Assembly (NCBI GenBank): GCA_021204045.1 | Contig: JAJQAA010000011.1 | Span: 1-52,387, forward strand | From: Clostridiales bacterium | GTDB lineage: Bacteria > Bacillota > Clostridia > Lachnospirales > Lachnospiraceae | Length of the DNA stretch: 52,387 nt | Direction of reading: 5' to 3' | Shown here: piece by piece, positions 17,120-28,678 of the stretch | Numbering within the stretch: position 1 is the stretch's first letter | Layout of the letters: the number at the start of each line of letters is the position of its first letter | The notes under the pieces: model-generated | The model's input: only the letters and a program-made list of their open reading frames with translations | The model's database searches: none | Told to the model about the DNA's origin: nothing | Made by a program: the position numbers and the translations under genes

Positions 17120-19915
17120 ATGGATTTATGTAAGGCACTTTGGGCAAAGAAAAGTGATGATCAGGGAAAAGAAGAATGGCTTCCTTTGATGCAGCATCTG
17201 GAAGATACGAGCCGCGTATGCGGATTTTTATGGGATCATTGGCTCTGTGACGGGCAAAGAAAGATTATTGTGGGAAATCATGATCAGGATACGGGAAGGC
17301 AAGTTATGCTTTTCCTGGGCGCTATCCATGATTTGGGCAAAGCGACTCCTACTTTTCAAATTAAAGGAGGCAGGACAAAAAGTGATCTTGACATTGAACT
17401 TTTAGAACGTCTGGAGATGGCTGGAGCGAGAGGAATTTCGAATTTGCAGCTTGCCAGTGCCGGAGAGAGCCCCCACAATATTGCCGGAGAAGCGTTATTG
17501 AAGCAGTTTGATGAGAGGTTCCAATGCCCGGAAGATATTTCATCAATCGTAGGAGGCCATCACGGACGCCCGGCAAGCTGGAGTACCATCGAAAAACAGC
17601 TCATTGCATATAGGATAAATTATTATCAGACGGAGCATAAGTCAGATTCGCTGTGGCAATTATGGGAGAAATGCCAGAGGCATATTCTGGACTGGGCGCT
17701 TGCCCGAGCCGGATTTGAATCAGCCTCAGAGATACCGGTGCTTTCGGTCCCGGGACAGGTACAGGCACTTGGGCTGTTAACTATGGCAGATTGGATTGCC
17801 AGCAATACGAACTATTTTCCATTGATACGTCTTGAAGAAGATACCATCATTGATTCGAAAGTGCGTTTTGAAACAGGTATGAGTAATTGGTTTCGTACAC
17901 ATGGGTGGGAGCCAGATGGATTGTCAGATACCACAAGAGAGTTTGAACATCGTTTTGGCTTTCCGCCCCGACCTTTACAGAAGATTTTTATCGATACTAT
18001 TGTATCAACTAAACAACCGGGTCTTTTTATCTTAGAAGCGCCTATGGGAATGGGTAAAACAGAAGCTGCTTTAATGGGAGCAGAGCAACTTGCTTTTCAG
18101 ACGGAACGCAAAGGAATATTTTTTGGGCTTCCGACGCAGGCGACATCAAATGGTATTTTTCCCAGGATAGTAAATTGGTTGAACAGTATTTCTAATGACA
18201 ACGGTTCGAAAAACGAACTTCGACTTATTCATGGCAAAGCAAATTTAAACCCAGAGTATGCGAAGTTGACCAATGCTGGCAATATCGCTGATGACGATAT
18301 TACAGACGGAAAAAAATCCTATGAAGCTTTTATTATGAACCAATGGTTTTCCGGGAAGAAGACAGCGATTATGGATGATTTTGTCGTGGGAACTGTCGAT
18401 CAGTTTCTATTGTCAGCACTGAAACAGAAGCACCTGGCACTGCGCCAATTGGGATTTGCTAAAAAAGTGGTCATTATTGACGAAGTTCATGCCTATGATG
18501 CGTATATGAGCCAATATCTGCAGATGGCGTTGACATGGATGGCCAGTTATCATGTGCCGGTTATCTTGTTATCGGCAACGCTGTCTTCTGAGTCAAGATG
18601 TGAACTTACAAAGGCATATCTGAGAGGGCTTGGTACCAAGACGAATAAGATGCAGGTCGAGGGGAAACCGCTTAAAGAGTATCTTTCTACGACCGATTAC
18701 CCACTTATTACATATACAGATGGGGAAATGGTTCATCAAGTCAGGGAGTTTCCTGTAAATGAAGAACGCAGAATTGCCATTGAGCGAATTCAGGATTCTG
18801 ATGTTACAACTGTGATTGACCAGACGTTTGCAAACGGAGGTGGTAACGTTGGAATCATCATGAATACAGTAAAACGCGCACAGGAATTGGCGCAGGAGCT
18901 TACCAAGTTATACGGAGAAGAGACGGTGGAACTGCTGCATTCTTCTTTCCTTGCGACGGAGCGGGTGCGCAAAGAAACAGCACTGGTACAGCTGTTAGGG
19001 AAGGGGAGCAACCAAAACCGTCCGAAAAAGAAAATCGTGATCGGTACGCAGGTGATCGAGCAATCACTGGATATAGATTTTGACCGGATGATCAGTGAGC
19101 TGGCTCCGATCGATCTTCTGATCCAGCGTTTGGGGCGTCTTCACAGACACGATCGCGTTCGACCATTCGGATGCAGGGAACCGAAACTCTATCTGCTTGG
19201 ATGCAGTCACGATTTGGAATTCCAGGAAGGATCGAAGGCAGTCTATGGAGGTTACCTTCTGGCACGAAGCCAATATTTCCTGGGTAATGATATTTCTTTA
19301 CCGAGAGATATTTCATCTCTTGTACAAGCGGTCTATGGAGATCAGGAGATTATACTTGCATCTCAGGGAAAAGAAAAGTATGATAAGTATAAACAGGAAG
19401 CAGATGAAAAACAGGATGGGATGAAATCCAGAGCGGGGAATTATCGAATTGTAAAGCCATATCTTGGCAATATGCTCAATAGATTGACACTCCATGATTG
19501 GTTGGATAATCTGACCGAAGATAAGTCGGATGAAGGCGGACATTCACAAGTTCGGGATGCTGATGAAAACATTGAGGTTATCGCTTTACAGAAATTAGAG
19601 CATGGATATGGAATCCTGTTTGGAAAACTGTCAGGTCAGGATCTATCAGGCAGAATACAGGAAGAAGGTATTGGAATGAGGCTGGCCGGAGAAACCTTAC
19701 GGCTTCCCAGACCGTTGTGCATGCCATATCAAATTGATAAGACGATTCGTGAGCTGGAGGATATCTACCGTACAAAATTGATGGATTGGGATGAATCAAG
19801 TTGGCTTAAAGGGAGCCTTGGTATTTTATTTGATGCAGAGATGAATTGCAGGTTGAATGGCTATCTGTTACACTACGATCAAAAGTACGGTCTGTCATAT
19901 CAGAAGGAGGGGTGA
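17120..19915 (+). CDS. cas3: type I-E CRISPR-associated helicase/nuclease Cas3
   Basis: Recruited by Cascade to unwind and degrade target DNA. Seen (numbered from ATG 17120, 931 residues): HD nuclease residues H26 (HLED), HD at 70-71 (AIHDLGK) and HH at 147-148 (GGHHGRP). The SF2 helicase has a P-loop APMGMGKT at 307-314, DEVH at 454-457 in place of DEAH, SAT at 485-487, and motif VI QRLGRLHRHD. The C-terminal domain ends the protein. An open frame extends back to 17045, but only the 17117/17120 ATGs have a ribosome site (AGAAGGA). Nuclease and helicase motifs are all intact. Confidence 0.95.
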   Translation: MDLCKALWAKKSDDQGKEEWLPLMQHLEDTSRVCGFLWDHWLCDGQRKIIVGNHDQDTGRQVMLFLGAIHDLGKATPTFQIKGGRTKSDLDIELLERLEMAGARGISNLQLASAGESPHNIAGEALLKQFDERFQCPEDISSIVGGHHGRPASWSTIEKQLIAYRINYYQTEHKSDSLWQLWEKCQRHILDWALARAGFESASEIPVLSVPGQVQALGLLTMADWIASNTNYFPLIRLEEDTIIDSKVRFETGMSNWFRTHGWEPDGLSDTTREFEHRFGFPPRPLQKIFIDTIVSTKQPGLFILEAPMGMGKTEAALMGAEQLAFQTERKGIFFGLPTQATSNGIFPRIVNWLNSISNDNGSKNELRLIHGKANLNPEYAKLTNAGNIADDDITDGKKSYEAFIMNQWFSGKKTAIMDDFVVGTVDQFLLSALKQKHLALRQLGFAKKVVIIDEVHAYDAYMSQYLQMALTWMASYHVPVILLSATLSSESRCELTKAYLRGLGTKTNKMQVEGKPLKEYLSTTDYPLITYTDGEMVHQVREFPVNEERRIAIERIQDSDVTTVIDQTFANGGGNVGIIMNTVKRAQELAQELTKLYGEETVELLHSSFLATERVRKETALVQLLGKGSNQNRPKKKIVIGTQVIEQSLDIDFDRMISELAPIDLLIQRLGRLHRHDRVRPFGCREPKLYLLGCSHDLEFQEGSKAVYGGYLLARSQYFLGNDISLPRDISSLVQAVYGDQEIILASQGKEKYDKYKQEADEKQDGMKSRAGNYRIVKPYLGNMLNRLTLHDWLDNLTEDKSDEGGHSQVRDADENIEVIALQKLEHGYGILFGKLSGQDLSGRIQEEGIGMRLAGETLRLPRPLCMPYQIDKTIRELEDIYRTKLMDWDESSWLKGSLGILFDAEMNCRLNGYLLHYDQKYGLSYQKEG

Positions 19916-19919
19916 ACCA

Positions 19920-21638
19920 TTGGGAAGGTATAACTTATTGGATGAGAAATGGATCCGGGTAATGCAAAAGAGCGGGGGTCAAATTGAAAAAGTCTCTTTG
20001 AAAGAAGTATTTGTTCATACCGGTGACTATTATGATCTGGCAGGAGAAATGGAGACACAGGATTTTGCGGTGTTGAGAGTTCTTCTGGCTGTCTTACAGA
20101 CGGTCTTTTCCAGATTTGACAGTGAAGGAAATCCGTATGATTTTATAGAGATTAACGAAGAGACTTTCCAGCAATTGGAGCCTGTTGATCAGGATGACTT
20201 ATCTGATGAGGATTCTTATTTTGAGACATGGCTGAATTTGTGGAAGAAAGGAGAATTCCCGGAAATTGTACAGGAGTACCTGGAAGCATGGAGGGATCAT
20301 TTTTACCTGTTTGACGACATGTACCCATTCTACCAGATGACGCCGGAGGAGATGGAAGAATTAGCAGACGGCGGCGGCCAGTTTTTTGGTAAAAATCTGA
20401 ACCGTACGATTTCTGAGAGCAACAATAAGATTGCGTTGTTTGCGCCGGTTACAGGGGAGGCAAAAGATAAACTTTGCAATGATCAATTGACACGGTGGCT
20501 GATCATGCTTCAGGGTTATATCGGAACTGGAGACAAGAAAAAGGTGAAAAATACAAAAAGCTCATGTTCCAAGGGATGGCTTTATGATCTTGGAGGAATC
20601 TATTTGAAAGGACATAATCTCTTTGAAACATTGATGCTGAATTGTATTCTATCAATAGAATTTGATAAACAGGATGGTGAAATAATAAAAGCTCAGATTC
20701 CATCATGGGAGAGATCTCCATCGGAGAATGTTGATATCTATTTTCATAATCATGTTGATAATAGAGCGGGCCTTTACACGAGTTGGTCCAGAGCCGTTTC
20801 ATTTATGGATGATTATCATGAGGGGAATCCGTTTAGCTGCTTCATCGCAAAGCTGCCGGAAATTAATCATGTTGGGAATTTTACAGAGCCTATGACCTGT
20901 TGGGGATGGAATGGGTCAGGGCCTAATAAAGATCAGTTTACACCTAAGAAGCATCGGTCGGATGAAGCGGTTTGGAGGCATTTTAATGTATTAATGGGAG
21001 TTGGGAAAGAAAATAAGGAACGTTTTCGACGACCGGGAATCTTGTCCTGGTATCATAAAATTTGCGAGAAGGGTTCTATAAGAGAATTGCAACATTTTAA
21101 AGTTATAATCTGCAACGTAAGTATGCGAGATGATGGAAATGCAACTTCCTGGTCTCCGGTTGATGAAATTATTGACGAAATTCAAATGGAAACGGCTGTC
21201 CTTATAGATGATAACAAAGATGGTTGGATTGAGATGATCAATGTACTGGTCGATAATACTAAGAACTGTATTGAGAAGACCCTGGTTCAATTTGTCAGAC
21301 AGATTTCCGTTATCCGGGGATATGATAGTAAAGATTATCATTTTGTAGAACAGGAACGCGAAAGATTGTATCTGGAGATAGATCAATCCTTCCGCGGTTG
21401 GCTTTATGAGCTAGAGGAAACGGATTCCATGAATGGTAAAGCTTTAGACTGGTACAGGATTCTGAAAGGAGCGATCTTAAACAGAGGAAACGAAATATTC
21501 AGGAATGCGAGCTTCACAGACCTAAAAGGGATTCAGCAAAAAGAGAAAGGGTTTATGAATATTGCAACAGCATATAACGAATTCAAACGGAATATCGCTG
21601 TTCAATTCAAATTTTTACAGGAAGGAGGAAAACAATGA
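19920..21638 (+). CDS. casA: Cascade large subunit Cas8e (CasA/Cse1)
   Basis: Recognises the PAM and contacts Cas3 in the type I-E effector complex. The 572-residue product begins YNLLDEKWIRV, the usual Cse1 start, and contains FFGKNLNRT, TGDKKK and TSWSRAVSF segments of the family. Start is TTG 19920, nine bases after AGGAGG at 19905-19910; an upstream ATG at 19857 lies inside cas3 and lacks a ribosome site. It overlaps cas11 by four bases. Large subunits are sequence-diverse, so assignment rests on position, size and the N-terminus. Confidence 0.92.
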   Translation: MGRYNLLDEKWIRVMQKSGGQIEKVSLKEVFVHTGDYYDLAGEMETQDFAVLRVLLAVLQTVFSRFDSEGNPYDFIEINEETFQQLEPVDQDDLSDEDSYFETWLNLWKKGEFPEIVQEYLEAWRDHFYLFDDMYPFYQMTPEEMEELADGGGQFFGKNLNRTISESNNKIALFAPVTGEAKDKLCNDQLTRWLIMLQGYIGTGDKKKVKNTKSSCSKGWLYDLGGIYLKGHNLFETLMLNCILSIEFDKQDGEIIKAQIPSWERSPSENVDIYFHNHVDNRAGLYTSWSRAVSFMDDYHEGNPFSCFIAKLPEINHVGNFTEPMTCWGWNGSGPNKDQFTPKKHRSDEAVWRHFNVLMGVGKENKERFRRPGILSWYHKICEKGSIRELQHFKVIICNVSMRDDGNATSWSPVDEIIDEIQMETAVLIDDNKDGWIEMINVLVDNTKNCIEKTLVQFVRQISVIRGYDSKDYHFVEQERERLYLEIDQSFRGWLYELEETDSMNGKALDWYRILKGAILNRGNEIFRNASFTDLKGIQQKEKGFMNIATAYNEFKRNIAVQFKFLQEGGKQ

Positions 21639-22219
21639 GCACAGAAAAGGAAATAGGAAAAAGTGTAAATACCATAATAAAGCAGTTGTATGGTCAATTG
21701 GATTACTCATCAGGAAAAGCCAAACTCGCCAAACTGCGGAGTTCAATGGGAAAATCAGATCTAGTTGCGACTTATCCGTTTCTGTTTGAAATGATTCCGG
21801 AAGAGCTTTTGGGGCATTCAGCAACATTATCGGATGAAGAGAAAGCAATTATCTGGAGCTTACAATTTTATGCTCTTTTACAGCAAGGAAGAAGCGACTG
21901 CGTAAATAGCGAATCAAAAATTGGTCAAAATCTCGGAAGTTCGCTATCAGAGCTTAGAAAAGATGGAGACAGTGAATCTGTTGATCGGCGTTTCAATGCG
22001 ATGATTCTGGCAGATACGGAAGAAGAGTTTAAAATGCATCTTCGTTATATACTCCGTTTATATAAGTCAAAAATCAAGGATGGAACAGTTGATTTTGCAA
22101 TGCTGGCAATGGATATTTACCGTTTTATTCATTGGGAGGATGGAAAAGAACGAATCCGTTTGACCTGGTCAAGGGAATACTATCGAATGAATTCAAAAGG
22201 AGAAGAAAATCATGATTAA
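21635..22219 (+). CDS. casB: Cascade small subunit Cas11e (CasB/Cse2)
   Basis: Two copies line the belly of type I-E Cascade and hold the displaced strand. The 194-residue, mostly helical, basic product has the usual Cse2 ending region (HWEDGKERIRLTWSREYY). ATG 21635 overlaps the cas8e stop (ATGA) and follows AGGAAGGAGG. It overlaps cas7e by eight bases. Confidence 0.92.
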   Translation: MSTEKEIGKSVNTIIKQLYGQLDYSSGKAKLAKLRSSMGKSDLVATYPFLFEMIPEELLGHSATLSDEEKAIIWSLQFYALLQQGRSDCVNSESKIGQNLGSSLSELRKDGDSESVDRRFNAMILADTEEEFKMHLRYILRLYKSKIKDGTVDFAMLAMDIYRFIHWEDGKERIRLTWSREYYRMNSKGEENHD

Positions 22220-23315
22220 CAAGAGACTTTACATGGATGTACACGCAATTCAGGTGTTGCCGCCGTCGAATATCAACAGAGATGATACAGGGAGCCCAAA
22301 GACAGCCCAGTATGGCGGTGTTCGCAGGGCAAGAGTGAGTTCGCAGGCATGGAAGAGGGCAATGCGTAGCTATTTCCATGAGAACAGCCTGGAAGTTGGA
22401 GTAGGTGTTCGTACCAAAGATATTGTTTCATATGTGGCTGAGAAGGTTGTGTCGCTGGCACCTGAAATGGATTATGATATTGCATTTAAGGAAGCAGAAA
22501 CCGCACTGAATAATGCGGGCATTTCTACAGCAAAGGACCATAAGGCAAAAGCTCTCTTTTTTATGGGAGATCGACAGGCGGAGATGTTAGCGAAAGCGAT
22601 AGTGAACGGGGAACATACCAAGAATGATAAAGATAAGCTGCAGCAAATCCTTAATGATAATCCGGAAATTGATATTGCTCTGTTTGGCCGTATGGTAGCG
22701 GATGATCCGAAATTAAATACAGACGCTGTCTGTCAGGTTGCTCATGCAATATCTACGCATGCTGTTCAGACGGAATTTGATTATTATACTGCTATGGATG
22801 ATCTTTCCCCAGAAGATCAGGCAGGTGCGGGTATGTTGGGAAATATCGAGTATAATTCATCCACATTGTACCGATATGCAAATATATCGGTTCACGAATT
22901 CATAAAGATGTTGGGCGATGAAGCGTCCACGATAGCAGCATGCAAACTTTTTATAGAAGCATTTTCGAACTCGATGCCGACAGGGAAGATTAATACATTT
23001 GCAAATCAGACTCTCCCGAGCTTTGTTATGGTTACTTTGCGGGAGGATCGGCCGGTTAATCTTGTATCTGCTTTTGAGCAGCCGGTTCAGGTAAAAGCAG
23101 GAAGTGGCTATGTGAACAAGTCGATTGAAAAATTGATGGCAGAATACGAAAAAACCGGAAAGTTTGTTGATACGCCGCTTGGTAATTTCTACCTTGATGT
23201 TACGGGGCAATCTGGTGATGAAGCAGGAGAAATCTGTGATAATCTGAAAAATCTTCTGGAGAAAGTCGGGCATAAAATTGAAGGTTGCCTGAAAGATGCG
23301 GGTGATTTGAATTGA
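22212..23315 (+). CDS. casC: Cascade backbone subunit Cas7e (CasC/Cse4)
   Basis: Six copies form the backbone along the crRNA. The 367-residue product has the conserved N-terminus (LYMDVHAIQVLPPSNINRDD) and the RARVSSQAWKRAMRSYF segment, then the lid region (MPTGKINTFANQTLPSF) near 255-271. ATG 22212 follows AAAAGGAG. It is coupled to both neighbours by short overlaps. Confidence 0.96.
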   Translation: MINKRLYMDVHAIQVLPPSNINRDDTGSPKTAQYGGVRRARVSSQAWKRAMRSYFHENSLEVGVGVRTKDIVSYVAEKVVSLAPEMDYDIAFKEAETALNNAGISTAKDHKAKALFFMGDRQAEMLAKAIVNGEHTKNDKDKLQQILNDNPEIDIALFGRMVADDPKLNTDAVCQVAHAISTHAVQTEFDYYTAMDDLSPEDQAGAGMLGNIEYNSSTLYRYANISVHEFIKMLGDEASTIAACKLFIEAFSNSMPTGKINTFANQTLPSFVMVTLREDRPVNLVSAFEQPVQVKAGSGYVNKSIEKLMAEYEKTGKFVDTPLGNFYLDVTGQSGDEAGEICDNLKNLLEKVGHKIEGCLKDAGDLN

Positions 23316-24046
23316 AGACAATTCTAATGAAATTTCAAGGGCCGCTGCAGTCCTATGGAACCGATTCTCATTTCGAAACACGTCACACAGATGATCATCC
23401 ATCCAAAGGGGCAGTTTTGGGCTTAGTAGCGGCTGCATTGGGTATCCGGCGAGAAGAAACAGTTAAGCTTCAGGAACTGTGTAATTTACGCATGGTTGTT
23501 CGCGTGGATCAAATCGGACAGATGAGCAGAGAATTTCAGATTGCTGCTAAGTATAAGAAAACAGGTGACCATGAACGCAATTATGTTACATATCGCTATT
23601 ATTTAGAAGATGCGGGTTTTCTGGTTGCGTTAGAGGGGGAAGATGCTCTGATAGAGCGCATTTATGAGGCATTGAAGCGGCCATATTTCCAGCTCTTTTA
23701 TGGTAGAAGATCTTGTCCGGTTAATTATGATTTTTTGTTGGGTATTTATGAAGGAACAGCATTTGATCAAATCAGGGAATGGCCTTGGATAGCGGCTGAT
23801 TGGTACTGTAAAAGACGATCAAGGCAGGAAAAAATTCGACTGGATGTCTATGGTGATGTAGCTTGTATGCCGGAGGAAAGTCAGAGAGTACTTAGAAGGG
23901 ATCAGCCAGTTTCCTTTTCACAGATGGGTCGTCAGCACGATTTGCGTTTTGAATCTCATAAAAGCATTTGGGTTCTTAATCCGAATTATATTCGGACAGA
24001 TTTACAGACGGAACATGATGCCTTTGCTGCTTTAATGGAGGAATGA
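23312..24046 (+). CDS. casD: Cascade subunit Cas5e (CasD)
   Basis: Caps the 5' handle of the crRNA. The 244-residue RAMP protein has the N-terminal strand KTILMKFQGPLQSYG and FYGRRSCPVNYDFLLG near 130-145. Start is TTG 23312 in a TTGA overlap with cas7e; starting at the next ATG (23327) would remove the first beta-strand. The C-terminal part SFSQMGRQHDLRFES is typical of Cas5e. Confidence 0.93.
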   Translation: MKTILMKFQGPLQSYGTDSHFETRHTDDHPSKGAVLGLVAAALGIRREETVKLQELCNLRMVVRVDQIGQMSREFQIAAKYKKTGDHERNYVTYRYYLEDAGFLVALEGEDALIERIYEALKRPYFQLFYGRRSCPVNYDFLLGIYEGTAFDQIREWPWIAADWYCKRRSRQEKIRLDVYGDVACMPEESQRVLRRDQPVSFSQMGRQHDLRFESHKSIWVLNPNYIRTDLQTEHDAFAALMEE

Positions 24047-24047
24047 T

Positions 24048-25631
<1,584 letters not shown>

Positions 25632-25632
<1 letters not shown>

Positions 25633-26549
25633 TGCCCTTTACTGTGATCACATTAACGAATGTTCCCAATTCCCTTCGAGGTGAGTTAACTAAGTGGATG
25701 CAGGAGATTGCCGTAGGCGTTTATGTTGGCAATTTCAATAGCCGCGTGCGAGAACAATTATGGCAGCATGTCTGTGACAATGTTCAAAAAGGAGAGGCTA
25801 CAATCAGTTATGCCACCAGAAATGAGATCGGGTACACCTTCGACAGTTACCAAACGAAACAAGAGATGTTTGAACTTGATGGATTACCTCTTGTCCGGTA
25901 CCCTCTTCATCAGAGAAAAGTAGAAAACGAAGAAAGGTATGGTTTCAGCAAGGCATTTCAGTCTCACATGCGATATAAGATGGAGAATAGAGATAATAAA
26001 TTGAAGCCAAATCAAAACGATTCCATCCCTGCTTATGTTTTAATAGATCTGGAAACGACGGGTCTTGATGTGGAAAGAAATCAGATCATTGAGATTGGCG
26101 CTCTTAAGGTAGAGGGGAATCATAAGGAAGAATTTAATCGGTTACTTCATGTTGATGAAAGTGTGCCGGAGTTTATAACAGAATTAACGGGCATTACGAC
26201 ACAAATGCTTGTCACTGATGGATGTGACAGGAAGAAAGGTATGAAGGAGTTTGCCTGTTTTATCGAAGATATGCCATTGGTGGGGTACAATGTCAGGTTC
26301 GATATCAAGTTTCTGAAAAAGGAGTTCTGTAGATTAGGCCTGGATTGGGAAAACAAAAGATGTATTGATATTTTATCTCTGGTAAAAAAGGAAAAACTAT
26401 TCCTCGAAAACTACAAGTTTTCAAACGTGTTGGCTAGTTATGGAATTGATGTGGAGGTGCAACATCGTGCGTTTGAGGATGTTATGTTTCTAGCCCAGCT
26501 TCTTCCAAAGTTAAATGGATTTGAAAGGGAGATTAGAAGAAAAGGTTGA
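25632..26549 (+). CDS. cas2: Cas2e fused to a DEDDh (DnaQ-like) exonuclease
   Basis: Residues 1-95 are Cas2e (MPFTVITLTNVP, GVYVGNFNSRVRE). A 35-residue linker leads to a DnaQ-type 3'-5' exonuclease domain (about 133-303) with the full DEDDh set: D139 and E141 (LIDLETTG), D224 (YNVRFDIKF), H278 and D283 (HRAFEDV). Such fusions are known in type I-E systems, including Streptococcus thermophilus, where the nuclease trims prespacers to length. That is the likely role here. The gene ends only 20 bases before the first repeat. Confidence 0.96.
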
Positions 26550-26569
26550 TTTTATGGGATCTTTTTAGT

Positions 26570-28611
26570 GTGTTCCCCGCGTGAGCGGGGGTGATCCCGT
26601 GGCACCGATTATCCTGGTCAACGTGCTGGAGTGTTCCCCGCGTGAGCGGGGGTGATCCTTCGTGCAGGGTGTCCGCGCCATGTGCATTTCCGTGTTCCCC
26701 GCGTGAGCGGGGGTGATCCCTGAACGCAGGCGATGAAATCCAGGTGGTCAACGTGTTCCCCGCGTGAGCGGGGGTGATCCTGACCTTCGTGCGGACGTAG
26801 CTCTTTTTAATGCGTGTTCCCCGCGTGAGCGGGGGTGATCCCGAGAGGAGGTGGAAAAACAGGTGCGGAACGTGGTGTTCCCCGCGTGAGCGGGGGTGAT
26901 CCTGGTTTCCGTTCCATTCTACTCCTCCTACTCTAGTGTTCCCCGCGTGAGCGGGGGTGATCCTAAAATTCCACAAAACGGGACATTTTTTTATTGGTGT
27001 TCCCCGCGTGAGCGGGGGTGATCCTATTACCGCGGCAAACAGCATTTACCCGGTGAAGTGTTCCCCGCGTGAGCGGGGGTGATCCCGCAGGAGGCCCCGG
27101 CGAATGTTATGGACGCAAGTGTTCCCCGCGTGAGCGGGGGTGATCCCATGATTGTCGGGGGAGGAGGTACTGGCTATGAGTGTTCCCCGCGTGAGCGGGG
27201 GTGATCCTGACGCTCCTCGGAAAGAAGATACCCGCTCACAGTGTTCCCCGCGTGAGCGGGGGTGATCCTATCCCCGACTTTAAAATCACGGTCATTTTTA
27301 CGTGTTCCCCGCGTGAGCGGGGGTGATCCCGTGCTCGACATATTCGGAGGCAGCGGGAGCACGTGTTCCCCGCGTGAGCGGGGGTGATCCCTGGGGAATG
27401 AAGACGGGAAATACGCATACGGAGTGTTCCCCGCGTGAGCGGGGGTGATCCCGGAGCCACAGACCCGCTGGAAGCCCATCACTGGTGTTCCCCGCGTGAG
27501 CGGGGGTGATCCCTAGATTGGAGGTTTATATAATGCCAAATAAATGTGTTCCCCGCGTGAGCGGGGGTGATCCTAAACTGTTCCGGCTATCAGAACTATA
27601 TGTCAACGTGTTCCCCGCGTGAGCGGGGGTGATCCCATACTCATCTTTCACAATATATTTCCCATCAAGTGTTCCCCGCGTGAGCGGGGGTGATCCTGCA
27701 ACATGATTCATTTCCCATCCTCCTTTAGCGTGTTCCCCGCGTGAGCGGGGGTGATCCCATCGCCAAGAGCATCCAAAAGTTTGGCTGGGCGTGTTCCCCG
27801 CGTGAGCGGGGGTGATCCTCAATCGCGCCGCCGCAGTATGGGCAAAAGTTCGTGTTCCCCGCGTGAGCGGGGGTGATCCTGGGATCTGCGGATGATCGAG
27901 CAGGCCAGGCAGGTGTTCCCCGCGTGAGCGGGGGTGATCCCGCCGTCCTCAGAGGACAACCTGACCACCGAGGGTGTTCCCCGCGTGAGCGGGGGTGATC
28001 CTGCCCATATTGGAAAGGCTAGGAGTTAACGAGGGTGTTCCCCGCGTGAGCGGGGGTGATCCTACCGGGAGTTATGCGAGTTAAGGGGCAGAGTAGTGTT
28101 CCCCGCGTGAGCGGGGGTGATCCTGAAATCACGATATCATGCAAGGAATACCGGGAGTGTTCCCCGCGTGAGCGGGGGTGATCCTAAATATCATTCCGCG
28201 TGGGCTGCTTTATACCGGTGTTCCCCGCGTGAGCGGGGGTGATCCTGCCCATATTGGAAAGGCTAGGAGTTAACGAGGGTGTTCCCCGCGTGAGCGGGGG
28301 TGATCCCGCCGATGTCGCCCTCTTCCTGGCGAATCTGGAGTGTTCCCCGCGTGAGCGGGGGTGATCCTTGCTGTGCCATCTGCATCATGTTTCCCATCTG
28401 GTGTTCCCCGCGTGAGCGGGGGTGATCCTAACATTAATTCCATCAAAAAAGCGATGGAAAAGTGTTCCCCGCGTGAGCGGGGGTGATCCTTATCCAGTCA
28501 GAATCATATGCCGGAAACTACCGTGTTCCCCGCGTGAGCGGGGGTGATCCCAAAAATAGCATTTGGGAAAACGTTATTTAGAAGTGTTCCCCGCGTGAGC
28601 GGGGGTGATCC
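26570..28611 (+). CRISPR. type I-E CRISPR array, 34 repeats and 33 spacers
   Basis: The 28-base repeat starts GTGTTCCCCGCG and ends GGGGGTGATCC with an internal CCCCGCG-TGAG-CGGGG hairpin; all 34 copies read identically by eye. Spacers are 33 bases except number 17 (27574-27607), which is 34. Spacers 24 (28002-28034) and 28 (28246-28278) are identical. Every spacer begins with C (14) or T (19). Repeat orientation and the degenerate repeats at the far right indicate transcription from the cas2 side. Several spacers read as phage-like coding sequence (see findings). Confidence 0.99.
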
Positions 28612-28618
28612 TGCACTG

Positions 28619-28647
28619 TTGCGTTCCTTTGCGCGAAATGATATGAT
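28619..28647 (+). promoter_or_regulatory. promoter inside the array insert
   Basis: TTGCGT at 28619-28624, 17 bases, TATGAT at 28642-28647. It starts eight bases after the last repeat of the main array and points at the small gene at 28679. Confidence 0.6.
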
Positions 28648-28678
28648 ATAAACACAATCAAGAAAAGAGGGTTTATAT

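Noticed and set aside
26533-27822. Minus-strand ORFs with repeated GSPPLTRGT, DHPRSRGEH and ITPAHAGNT
   Set aside because: These are three-frame translations of the CRISPR repeat and are a known annotation artefact, not proteins.
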